Shown piece after piece: positions 44,984 through 56,002 of a DNA stretch of 64,000 nt. Location of the stretch: the NCBI RefSeq assembly GCF_050948215.1, contig NC_135151.1:19528720-19592719 (forward strand), written 5' to 3'. The notes under the pieces are model-generated. The model searched no databases. It saw only the letters and a list, made by a program, of their open reading frames with translations, and had not been told where the DNA came from. A program made the translations under genes and the position numbers. This DNA is from Halictus rubicundus (taxonomy: Eukaryota > Arthropoda > Insecta > Hymenoptera > Halictidae). The stretch's first letter is position 1, and every line of letters starts with the position of its first letter.

Positions 44984-45150
44984 ATGGGTCGTGGAAAAAC
45001 GTTAAAACAGTTTCAAGAAAAGTTTTCTATTGTCGAAATTGCTAGTCTCAGATCGGAGCAGAAACGTAACCAGTAAATTTGCCAAAAATCCAGATCATTC
45101 TAGCCACCCGCGACAACATTGTGTCACAAACAATTTTCTGACTCAACTCC
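44984..45150 (+). pseudogene. Tc1/Tc3-like transposase N-terminus remnant
   Basis: The frame from ATG at 44984 begins MGRGKTLKQF and continues with an IASLRSEQKRNQ stretch before a stop at 45074. A shifted frame continues with KFAKNP and a VTNNFL block to about 45145. This order (MGRGK, I-V-AL-R-E-K, then a second helix ending in NFL) is that of the N-terminal helix-turn-helix of Tc3-type transposases, which binds the element ends. Only this piece is left, with a stop and a frameshift. The assignment is from motif memory; chance resemblance is possible. Confidence 0.4.
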
Positions 45151-46139
45151 GATGTTTTTACTATTGCTGCGTGTCAGATTAATTGAATCGCGCGGCGACC
45201 GTTGTTAACCAAGATCCCGCACTTCGGTGATGAGCGAGGAGTTGGTAAGTCGGCAGGTTCGATCCGGACTGTTATCAAACAGCGGTCTGGCTAGACGCGA
45301 CTCGAAATTAGCATTTCTCCAACTATCGGCGGTGGACAGATAGCTGGCTTCGGCTAGTCGTCAAAGGTCCGCGAGAGTTCCCGATAATTCGAGGTCCGAC
45401 CGAAGCAAGTTTCGAACTACTTGGTCCGTGAATCCGATTCCGAGTGTTGCCAAACCTGGTGATCCGGCGATCGGTAAAAACAACGCCGAAAGATTTCCTC
45501 GGCGGGGAGGACTCGATCGATCCTTCGTTTGGGGGGAAGAATTTTTCCTAGATCTCTCCCCCTCGTGGAAAATCCCTTGAACGGAACGAGAACGAAAGTG
45601 GAGAAAGCGGCGACGTCGGAATGGCGAGCACATGCTGGAATTTGTTGCGACATTCCAGACGCGCGTGTCGCGAGAGCAGCGAAATGAATGGGCAATGAGG
45701 ACTACTCGACGAGACACGCTTAGGGGATTAGAGGGGTGAAAGAGAGTAGCGTCGCGCCGCCTCGCGCCGGTAACGGGGACGTCCTCTGGGTTTCCCTATC
45801 GAAGAACCGCACCGCAGCCAGGGGTGATTACGGCGATTGTTACAGCGTCACGTTCCGCGCGACGAGCCTGTAACCATCGGGATATGTCAGACGGAGTAAA
45901 AACACACGTGTTCCCGCTCGGGAATGCATTTGCACGGCGACCAGGAACGACCCCGGCCGGCTTGACACCCGCGGTGAGAGGCCACTCGAGCCACTTCGCC
46001 GAACACCGATCGATAAGAATTTTCTTTCCGGCACCCACTCGCCTTTCGAAATATCACGAACCGCCGTGTAACTGCTCCCTGGAACAGTTTATCCTTCGAC
46101 CCTAACTCAAACACGCCAAATACCCTCGATACTGTACTC
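45151..46139. other. Gene-free stretch
   Basis: CpG-rich with overlapping frames on both strands at 45361-46114 (up to 118 codons), no domain. GGTTCGATCC at 45258 resembles a tRNA B box, but no tRNA fold is present. Confidence 0.35.
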
Positions 46140-47215
46140 CACTTTCCGAAAGAAATTTATTAATAACTGTTTTTCGTCCGACCCTCGCAGGGACGATGCT
46201 TTCGAAAAGCTCGTGGCTGTCGTGACTAGATTTATTAAAATTTTTATGCATTTATTTTCTTTATCGTTTGTATCCATTGAACAGGTGCGAATTGCCTTAT
46301 AAAGCTGAGGAGATTCAGTTTATTCGGAAGCGTTTTTGTGATATTAATAATTCTAAATTAATAACAGTTTTCGTCCGACCCTCGCAGGGCCAATGCTTTC
46401 GACGATCTAGTGGCTGTCGTGACTAGATTTATTAAAATTTGTATGCATTTATTTTCTTTATCGTTTGTATCCATTGAATAGGTGCGAATTGCCTTATAAA
46501 ACTGAGGAGATTCAGTTTATTCGGAAGCGTTTTTGTGATATTAATAATTCTAAATTAATAACAGTTTTTCGTCCGACCCTCGCAGGGCCGATGCTTTCGA
46601 CGATCAAGTGGCTGCCGTGACTAGATTTATTAAAATTTTTATGCATCAATTTATTTTCTTTGTCGTTTTGTATCCATTGAATATGTGCGAATTGCCTTAT
46701 AAAACTGAGGAGATCAGTTTATTCGGAAGCGTTTTTGTGATATTAACACTAGATTTACGGGACCCGTGAAAATGACGGCTTTTATGTTCTTTGATTTACA
46801 ATTATTGTGACTGTAAAAATGCATTTATAGGAAATTTATTTAACACATTTATTCCTTGGAACATATATTATAGTAAAAGCCTGCTAAAAATCTGGCTGAA
46901 TATATTCTTGGTATGTTTATAAAATAATCCAAACTGGCCACTTTTAGTGCTTCGTAAATCTAGTGTTAATAATTCTAAATTAATAACAGTTTTTCGTCCG
47001 ACCCTCGCAGGGCCGATGCTTTCGACGATCTCGTGGCTGCCGTGACTAGATTTTTATGTATCAATTTATTTGATCATTTTATTTACTTTGAATAGGTGCG
47101 AATTTCCTTATAAAACTGAGGAGAGTCAGTTTATTCAGGTTTGACGGGGTTTTCGATCCCTTCGGAAGCGTTCTTGTGATATTAATAATTCCAAATTAAA
47201 ATGCCGATTACTCGT
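46140..47215 (+). repeat. 198-bp tandem array, about 4 copies
   Basis: CGTCCGACCCTCGCAGGG starts at 46175, 46372, 46570 and 46995. Spacings are 197, 198 and 425; the last gap is one unit plus the inserted MITE. Units also share GTGACTAGATTTATTAAAAT and GGTGCGAATTGCCTTATAAA. Confidence 0.85.
46743..46969 (-). mobile_element. Family C MITE inserted in the array
   Basis: TTAA on both sides; left CACTAGATTTACGGGACCCG, right CACTTTTAGTGCTTCGTAAA then TCTAGTG. It interrupts one array unit at GATATTAA, a site that in other units reads GATATTAATAATTC. Confidence 0.85.
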
Positions 47216-47326
47216 TTGTTAGATACAGTGTTAGTAATTTTTTTACTTAAATTAGGATCCCAAGTACCGATAGATATCGACACGTTCGTAGCGACTCAAA
47301 TACTGATTCGTCTTTCTCCAAAGATT

Positions 47327-47570
47327 TCAACCCTTAGCACTCGAATGGTGACTGTAATGCGCCACTAAAAATTGCTGTATTCAAAATATTGTTTACATTA
47401 TTAAATTTGTTTTGTATTGAATAAATTACTAAACATTTCGTTATTGTACGAGTAAATCGCACCATTTTCGTATGCATAACACGAAAAAAAAATACATAGA
47501 AGGGAAATATTCTAGGTCGGAAGAAATGTTTCGTTTCGGAGTTAAAATAGCGTCGAGTGCAAAGGGTTAA
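47327..47570 (+). mobile_element. TTAA MITE, family A
   Basis: Left flank TCAA (mutated), right TTAA; ends CCCTTAGCACTCG and CGAGTGCAAAGGG. Confidence 0.8.
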
Positions 47571-47786
47571 TTGAAGTAAGATTATAATTTAATTAAGATT
47601 TTAATTAATACTTTATCCGTATGTATTATACGCTGTATTATTCCTTTGTACTCATAAAACCGAATAAATCCAGTAGAGATTGGACAGCTTAAAAAAAAAT
47701 GAAAAAAGGTTTTCAAAGAGATCAACGCGTATACGAGAGATGCAGTAGGAACTGCAGCTGGAGAAGTGAATGAATCAAAATCCGAA

Positions 47787-48829
47787 TTAACACTAGAACT
47801 ACCGAACCAGTCAAAATGACTGGTGGATGATTTCTTCCTTCACAATTACTGAAACTATAACTCTTCTTTGTTACCATAAAAATCGTATGAAACCTGAGCA
47901 AATTAAACCTTGCTGTTATTACAAAGGGATAAGAAGTCTAATCGGCACTCTTTTCTCTAATTGTCGCGAATTGTGCTCGGCGAGGTGAAATCGTTCAAAG
48001 CATTTTCCGCGGTATTGTCGCGTCCACGGGGACCGTTTCAAGCGTAATTTCTGCAATAATCGTCGGTGACTCGGATTACCAAAGCGGAAGCTGCGAATCG
48101 AAGCTTCAAAGGTTAACGAGAACTTACGCCCGGAGTTTTCACTTTGTCCACTGCGGAGCATATTCACCCGGGGGGGCAAGGTGAGGGAGATTATGGCTGT
48201 TCTTAATTTGTAATCCGAGCGTGCCGTTCGCGCGACGATATGGTCCCAGCGGCGAAGATCCCGTGAGGCCTCGCCCGCGCGTAAACGACAGTCGTTCGTC
48301 GTTGCATCCGAGAGTGACGCCATCGTCTTTGATATCGCGACGTCGAAGACACCCAATTTGCTACCGCCGCAGGTTTACGAGAGCGCGGTGAAATTTCCCC
48401 GGCATTTTCCGCGGAAACGGTGTCGCGAGCAGCTCCCGGACAAATCGTTTACACGCGCCGATTCGGTAACGCGTCGCTCGTTAAAGATTTTACGAGATCT
48501 ATTTGCAACCTCGACACGTTTCCGACGAGCAATAATAAAATCGAATATCAAAACCCGGGAACAATTAAATTCTCATGTATACGGGCGACTCATTGTTAAC
48601 TCTAAACCAACGTTACTGTATCGCCATGTAACTTATTCACTTTTCCTATAATATACACACAACCCATTTTTCAATATTCACGACTTTCTTTATTGTTTAC
48701 TTTCCGAAAAAATTTGATAGCATGTCTTTCTATATTAAGATACATATTGTTTTTTGAATCGGTCATTTTGACCGCTCATGGTAGAATTAGGTATACATGA
48801 AATGTATACCTGGTAGGTTTAGTGTTAAC
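47787..48829. mobile_element. TTAA-bounded composite carrying a CpG-rich insert
   Basis: Left end TTAACACTAGAACTACCGAA (family E type), right end, inverted, TTAACACTAAACCTACC (family F type). Both sides have the subterminal hairpin (CCAGTCAAAATGACTGG at 47807; CGGTCATTTTGACCG at 48760). The outer 140-180 bp on each side are AT-rich, while about 47931-48650 is CpG-rich like host DNA. Two divergent frames, 145 codons minus (47919-48356) and 97 codons plus (48358-48651), have no recognisable domain. It is either one element that captured DNA or two independent ends. Confidence 0.4.
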
Positions 48830-49979
48830 CGACTGGGAGATTCTGCATGTCGAAATGAGTGAAAACGGAAGAATGCAATTTTACCATAGACTAGCACGAA
48901 ATTGTAACTGTACGTGAACAAAAATAGTTTTTTTACTTTAAATTGTCCCTTTCTGACTCATAGGCAAGACCGAAACGTTGTATGCTTCTCTGTATAATCA
49001 CCAAAAGCTCCGAAAGTGAGTTTTTTTTTCATTTCTCCAATAATAATAACTTCCCGAAAATAATAACTTGTGCTAAGAGATTAAAATGCTAAGAAATTTA
49101 AATTTTTATGAAAAGAAAGAGAAATGTCTCCTTTGATCAGACTTCTGGAGAATGTTTATATTTTCATGTTGCAAAATGGCGGAAGTTGTGCGACGGGTGT
49201 GTTTAAATATTCGCCGGTACATTGGCATTGCAGCGTGTAAAATTAAAAACGAATTTTTAATACTCATAACAAAATTCCTGCAGGAACACGTGCATCCAAA
49301 TCAAGCATAGTTAAATGAAACATTCAAAGCCGGCACGTGAAACGGCAGACCTCAATGCATCTCTAAAAGCACGAATAGCTTCAATTTAACAACTTCGTTC
49401 TGGCTGTTTTTGAAATGATAGGTCATTAGCGTGCGCGTATGTTCCTGATGTAAAATGAGCATCATAGTTATTCGCTGTTTTTTCACGGATTTCGATGGCC
49501 ATTAAAATTCCTCCGAATTGCCGCGCGAACGTGATACAAACATAGTGTACAAATTAATGATTGGAATCAGTATTCGATGTGAATCAAAAGAGTTCGTTTC
49601 CACGATCCCCATCTAAATAAGAAGTGTTTGATGTCAGAAAGCTGATTATTTTCTTTCATTCGAACGTCATTGCTTCTCCGTTAATTCCTACGTGAAAGCG
49701 ACCGCCTCATTTCAATACCAGTTCTCCGAAATTATTAGTAAAAGTTATTAGCATTATAACATTCAGAATAGCTTGATAAAGCGGAGTATCAAAGCTCGTA
49801 TAAACGCTTTATATCACGAATAAGATTTTCAATCAATTTTTACTTCTCAGCATTTGTCAATAATCTTCTTTATGATGTCCGTACATACGCTCGTACTGGT
49901 TCTTTTTCTGACATGAATATAAATTATCAAAATCGTCAAGATTTTATCCGTTTTAAGACAGGTAAAATTTGTTCAATGA
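48830..49979. other. Gene-free AT-rich stretch
   Basis: I see no gene and no clear repeat. Confidence 0.35.
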
Positions 49980-50460
49980 TATCAACTTTAGCAGACGTGT
50001 GGTTCTGCAATATTTTTAGAAAAAATTTAGCAAACAAAAGTTAAGTGGTGTTCAGATATCTACAAATTTCGATACGAATTTTTCAAAGGTCACCTTGATT
50101 TCTTAAGTAATAATATTCCCAAAAACATCTTAATCCATTTGCATCAATAGCCGACGCGTGGTTTTGCAATTTTTTATAAAAAATGTAGCAAACAAAAGGT
50201 AAGTGGTGTTCAGATATCTGCAAATTTCGATACAAATTTGTCAAGGTCACCTTGATTTCTTAAATAATATTCCCAAAACCATCTTAAACCATGTGGATCA
50301 TTAGCCAACGCGTGGTTTTGCAATTTTGTAGAAAAAAGGTAGCAAACAAAAGCTAAGTGGTGTTTAGATATCTACAAATTTCGATACGAATTAGTCAAGG
50401 TCACCTTGATGTCTTAAATAATATTCCGAAAACCATCTTAACCCATTTGCATCATTAGAG
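49980..50460 (+). repeat. About 155-bp tandem array, 3 copies
   Basis: GTGGTTYTGCAAT starts each unit near 49998, 50158 and 50312. Units share AGCAAACAAAAG, AAGTGGTGTT and TCAGATATCT-type blocks, and end with AAGGTCACCTTGAT. Two units hold the perfect palindrome TCAAGGTCACCTTGA (50241-50255, 50395-50409). Confidence 0.8.
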
Positions 50461-52605
50461 TATATATACGCTCAACTTTGTTGGTCATTCCCATTATTCG
50501 TTACCTAAAAAATAGGAATGTAGGGTGTTGTTCGAGATGAAAGTAGTAATTCTGATTTTTTCTTATAATGCTGAAATATGAAGTTGTTTTACTAGTCATT
50601 TCTGTACTTAAATATAAGCAAAAAGAAAGTTTGGCGATAAAGGCCTTCTTTTCATATTTCCTTACGATGCGAATGGGTTAATAATACAAAGATAGGTGAA
50701 CGACCCAGACGTCCTTAAAAGGAGTTGCGTGATGATTGACGGGAGCACAATTCGCGAGAGTGGAAATTCGCATTACTTTCTTCGCGATCGTCTGCGAGCG
50801 AGAGAAGCGCGGAAAGAGATAGAGCGGATCGACGACAGTTGGCGTCGTAAGGTCAGACAGAAGACGCGCGTCATCGTAGCGAGTGAGTAATACCTGAGCC
50901 GGGTTATAAATCAAATGCACTCGCCGGCTGCACTCAATTTTATCCGCGAGGCGTGCGCTAAGTTTGATCCATTTTCTTAACACCTGGCCTCCGTCCGATG
51001 GATATTTATTGCGCCCTCCGTAGCGTGGGTATGACGTCGGCCGTATTGGCCGGCTCGGCGTTTCCGGAAATTTCCATCCGAGCAAGAAATTCCGCGCGGA
51101 TCCGCAGAGGCGTCGCGACGTCGCCGGGGCACAAACACGGGGACCCCACCGCACACTCTCTCGACAGTTTTATCCTTGTCGGTCTCTTCCATTGTTTGCT
51201 AGACCAATAGCGATATATTTTTTGCTGTAAAGTAAGCTGAAGAGTACGCCGGGGAGAAGGAGTATCGCGCGTTCGGCGAGGCGCGGTTTAAGTATATTTT
51301 ATCGAAGAGAAAAGGAGGCGAGCGTGGAGCAGAAACGCGCGCGCGGCCCGATCCCCCTGAACCGTGAAGATCCGCTCGCGACGGGTGTCTCTGCCGGTAA
51401 ACGATTTATTTCCTCCATTTCTGGATATGCCTGTGTGCAAACCTGAATTCCGGTGTGTACTCGCCCCGCTCTCACCTGTACGTACAGGTTCCCCTCCCTC
51501 TGTATGTATACACAAAACGTTCCCTTTTCTCCCGTGGGATTTAGAAGAGTTTCCGGGTGCCGGTGAAAGGTGTACTTTTGTATCACCGAACCGCTGCCGG
51601 TGTCGATTTAATTGAAAAGGCGTCGAGAGCGATATCGACAACGTTGAGCCACACTCACGATCACGTGAATTGAATGCTCCCGGAACTGCGGATCATTTCT
51701 GACTGAATTAAAACGGAACACTTGTTGTTTTTCCCTTCTTCGGACGATAGGAGGAAGGTTTTTCTTCTGCTGTTTTTAGCTAGTCTAATTGCGTGTCTAT
51801 TTCTATGGGGAACCAACCGGGGAAGGCTTCAAATTTTATTTCGAGCGTTTTCCAATCGCTATACTAAACGGTCTTTGAAGTTGTGTGAGAGGGACAAGCA
51901 CGAGAAGAGCGTTTCGGCTTAGAACCGTAAGAGGACTCGTCGGTAAATAATGCCATAGACGCTGGAATATCGAGAGGCAGTTGAGAACGGTATATATGGG
52001 AATCGGTGACAGATCAGGTACTAGCGGGAAAGGTGTTAACTATTTCTCCACCTGCTGGCGAGCATAAGAACTAGCCACCACAGATCCCTTGCCAATAGAC
52101 GCGCAAAGCTTCACTTTCTAAAACTACAATCGCTACTGCTATAATAATTCGCTTAATCCTCATCTCTCCTTTATTTGTTTGACACATTTTTCACTCCTGA
52201 ATAATAATTCGTTATCTTACTACAGTTTTTCATTTTCAAAGAAGCATTTTAAAACGTTTATTGTTCGTGGCCCAAGCAACGGGGGCGCTCGCATATTTAC
52301 AAATTTCTGCGATTCAACCTTGGTGTGCGCGACACTAATCAGGCTATACAGTGAAGAGGTTAAGAATACGGAACACTTTTTTTATTGTATCCAAAACGAT
52401 CGAGACTGTGGCGTATCTCGAGCATTGGTATTCCCTCGCCAATGCGAATCACTGCACATTTCGCCATATTGAATCGGTAGTCCCTCGCTACTCCAGCTCT
52501 CGAACTAGTCGCGATGCAAAGTCATAGTAAAACTTTTGCGGCAGGGGAACCGATCGTCGAACGTTATCGTCAATGCTAAGTCAGCGTCTCCGCTGATTTC
52601 ACTAT
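50461..52605. other. Gene-free stretch
   Basis: CpG-rich at 50690-51700 with overlapping frames (158 codons antisense at 50678-51154). No recognisable domains. The 97-codon frame at 52179-52472 also matches nothing I know. Confidence 0.35.
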
Positions 52606-52640
52606 TATAAAAGGACAAACACTCGAAACGACTGCGCAGT
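52606..52640 (+). promoter_or_regulatory. Candidate TATA + Inr core promoter
   Basis: TATAAAAGG at 52606-52614 lies 32 bases before the A of GCAGTT at 52638, the spacing expected between a TATA box and an arthropod initiator (TCAGTY). No DPE is clear. The first downstream ATG is at about 52728 and gives a short frame of some two dozen codons with no recognised product; the gene it would serve is not visible. Confidence 0.35.
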
Positions 52641-54246
52641 TACCTACACTCTAAAAGCGCAAGCACGCGGAAGATCCGTTTCTCTGCTCGCAAGCGATAG
52701 CCGAGTTATTTCGCAGTATCCGACTTTATGAAACATTCCGTATTTTATACTCGTTTAGTGAAAGTGCAGCGGTTGAAATATTGTTCGCGCCGTTTGTGAC
52801 ACTGCCGTCCATCTGGCTAGAATTTCATCAATTTTTTATATGAATATTTTAAACGCACTCGACCAAGCGGGCGGACGGAAATGGCGCCGATTTTGATCGA
52901 ACTTTGATGCGAAGCAGCTTTCATAGAAATATTCAACGCTTTTCCTTTATCGACCATTGTCGTATAGATCATGTCGTAATCATATCGATAGAATGAATTT
53001 TATATATTTTTTTTTATACAGGCTATTCTCGGTCGAGTGGTATAATCGGAAAAGGAAACTGAATCCGGTTTTCGAAGTAAGTCGAAAACGAGGAATAAAA
53101 TATTATTGTTCACCGTTCCGTTTTCGAGAAAATTGAATTTGACGATTCGTCGTCCGGCATGCTGATGAATTTTCGAAACCGATTTTCTCGAAAAGGAAGT
53201 CTTGTTCTATATTGTCGATTCGCTTCTTTTCGTAGAATCATTCCTTTTCTGGCTGTATCACCTTATCAGAAATTTATAAAACATCTTGCTAGATGTCAAT
53301 TTATAAAACACGGATAAATTAGAGTTTTCAACAAATGGAAAATCGTCAAAGTAGAAAGATCGTATATCTAATACAAAGTTGGTAGTATAAATTGTGAAAA
53401 CACTCAGAAAATTCATATAAATTGTACATCTATGCTACAACGATACGACTATTTATCGATAAAAGTAATGTTTATCGAACACGTAGTTACCATAGGAAAA
53501 ATGCAGTGCGTAATATGGATTATAAAATATTTTAATTATTTTTTCGTCTGCACATATGTGCCCCTCTTTTTGAAATATCTGCTTGCACCTGTCGCGGCAG
53601 CTTTGCGATAACTGGTCTTTAGCACATTGTCCCCAACCGTTTTTCTCTTCTTGGTTACTTCATTCTGACTGTTCTATCTGGTTCATCCCTCCGTGGAAAA
53701 AAGAACGGACGGGTGACTAAATCGCCTAAAACTTGATGCCTTCATATCGTTTCTGCATGTACATTTTCATTTTACTGCATTCATAATTTATACAATATTT
53801 ATTATTCGATAATAAATATAGCCACCCAAGTATAACATCAAGATTAAAGAACAAGATTAATAACATCAAGATCAATCCATAAAAGGAACTAAATCCGAAA
53901 AATATTGAATATATTAAAAATATATATTATATTGGAAATATATCAAATATATATTATATTCGAAATATATTAAATATTAAATATAGTCCTACTGCGTATA
54001 GTAATATAATACTACGTATTAAATATAGTACTTAATATAATACTGCCAAACGTATCATCCTCTAACACGAATAAGAAAAAGCTGTCTGCAATGGTGAACC
54101 GGACAATACATTTCCAAGTCATTAAGAGGGCCAGCATGGTTTGAAATCCATATACGTATGCAAGGGTCAAAATCTAGACAAACTGCCGCTTCAATATTGC
54201 AATGAGCAGTTTAGAAGTGGTCCATTGTGTTTCCTAAAAGTCCAAT
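52641..54246. other. Gene-free AT-rich stretch
   Basis: At 53020-53260 a piece resembles the fold-back at 58838 (TACAGGCT, TTTTCGAGAAAAT, GTAGAATCA). At 53900-54050 it is very AT-rich with repeated AAATATATT. Confidence 0.4.
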
Positions 54247-54428
54247 CTACGTCTGTATGGAGCCCAAATTGCGAATTTCTACCTCATCGTGGAGTAATTT
54301 GTAATATTCGGCAGAAAATTCGAATTCTGAAGCAAGTATGACGTCACAAGATGGCTTCCGCTGAAAGATTCTCTTAATTTCGAGAGATTTAGTGTTCGTA
54401 TCGAATAAAGGGCTCCATACAGACGTAG
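54247..54428. mobile_element. 182-bp element with 19-bp perfect TIRs
   Basis: CTACGTCTGTATGGAGCCC at 54247-54265 is perfectly inverted at 54410-54428. No transposase; superfamily unknown. Target duplication not clear. Confidence 0.7.
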
Positions 54429-55671
54429 CATTGACATGTTCAAACACGGTGGTATGCATTTTTAATTGATTACTTACTTATTTAAGACGTAAAATGTCTA
54501 GAAAAAGGCACAGGATAACATAGCGTGACGGTCAAGGCCAAATGCCTGCCGGCCCCCTTAAGATCAGGCAGGCTTCTTAAAACTTGCCCGGTATTTTCGT
54601 AAATCAATATTTCCGTTTAATGCGAAATATTTTTGCGTCCCATAAAAGTTTGAAACGGTGTCGCTGAATACGCTTCCGTTTAAGCGTTGTTGGGAGTCCC
54701 ACGACTCGTAAATATTTTATCGAGCCCGACTAAATTCCGCCAATAAGGTGAGATCAATGAACCTATTATGTCTGGGAATATTTTATTACTGGTGCTCGGC
54801 CGCGAGTTTCCTCGACCTCGGCGGCTGTTGTGCGCCATCGGGAATATGCGTCCTGCTTCTTTTCTCGTTTCCCGGTCCCGGGTCCCCCGGCCCGGCGGGT
54901 TTCACCAACGTTCTCGCGTTTCGTGCGCAACCCTTGATTTCCTCCTTTTGCGCCCGGTAAATGAAATCGCGTGCCGTGACATTCTCAACTCGTCGGACAG
55001 AGGGCCGGGGTCATCTCCTCCGTTCCGAATGCAGCCGCGTGAGGGACCGCGGTGCTCCTTTTGTCTCGCGACTCGCTGGAATTTTTACGAGTTACATTCC
55101 GAACGGGACGGAGCCCCGTGCCGATGCTCCTTCGGCGCGGACCTTTTGCTTTCGGCGCCGTTAATTATAGTCCTCGTGTCGGGGAAAGCCAACTCCCTGC
55201 CGCTCCGTTGCGGCCCGCGGGAAGAAGCGTGCGACACTCGTGGAACGCGCGTCACCAAGCGAGCACCATCCCCGACGTGCTGGTCGAAACTTTTGTTTTT
55301 CATCCCTTCGCGTCTGTCGGCCAGATATCTTCTCACTTGACACCCCCCTCCCCCGGCACTCTATACTAAAATTTGCTAAATCTGTTTCAGGTAAAGGGTG
55401 CAGCCGGATAAGCGGGTCAAATCTTTCTTCATACGAAAGGGTCCACAGAGAAAACCTGCTGTGGCAAGTTTCAAGTCGCTACCCCTATCGCGAGGGTAGT
55501 TACAGGGTGAACACGGTTTCGTGAACTGTGCTGTATTTCTTCTGTTCCGTTGAACAGAAAATTACGAAAAAATTCACGAACGTTCTACCCGATGGCACGC
55601 ACGACTGTGAATTTTTTTCGAATTTTAGACTACAAAATCGAATTTATAAAATTCCAGAAACTTAACCCCTT
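54429..55671. other. Gene-free CpG-rich stretch
   Basis: A small hairpin GCCTGCC/GGCAGGC lies at 54545-54572. A 190-codon plus-strand frame (54768-55340) and overlapping ones are Arg/Pro/Ser-rich without domain. At 55483-55512 is a fragment of the 3.8-kb element core (GCGAGGGTAGTTACAGGGT). Confidence 0.4.
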
Positions 55672-56002
55672 AGCTTACAATGACGTGTCAGAGACGTGGC
55701 AAGTCTACCGGACCAAACATAAACAAGTCGTATCAGAGACGTGATGTGCTGACCGGGCCAAACACCAACAAGACGACAACAACATCAACATCATCAATCT
55801 TGTTCAATAATCAAGTGATCGTAATTATTTATCAAACATCTTGCAAGGTAAAGTGAATTGTAGCATACACATGTATATACAAATCATAGGACGTCTGCGA
55901 TCTGCACAACTTCGAACGCTCAGCCAAACCCGACGCATGACCGACCTTGTTGTGGATTATGGCACGCGCTATTGGAAGTTAAATCGTAAGGCAAGGGGTT
56001 AA
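55672..56002. mobile_element. TTAA-flanked MITE, family H
   Basis: Left TTAACCCCTTAGCTTACAAT; right end inverted reads TTAACCCCTTGCCTTACGAT. 331 bp. Internal short repeats CAGAGACGTG and ACCAACAAGACGA near the left. Confidence 0.7.

Noticed and set aside
45230..45275. Possible tRNA (GGTTCGATCC B box)
   Set aside because: No matching A box at the right distance and no acceptor or anticodon stem pairing that I could find.
50678..51154. 158-codon antisense open frame
   Set aside because: No recognisable domain, overlapped by frames on the other strand, low-complexity ends.
54768..55340. 190-codon plus-strand open frame
   Set aside because: Overlaps four other open frames on both strands; no signal peptide, domain or splice context that I can defend.
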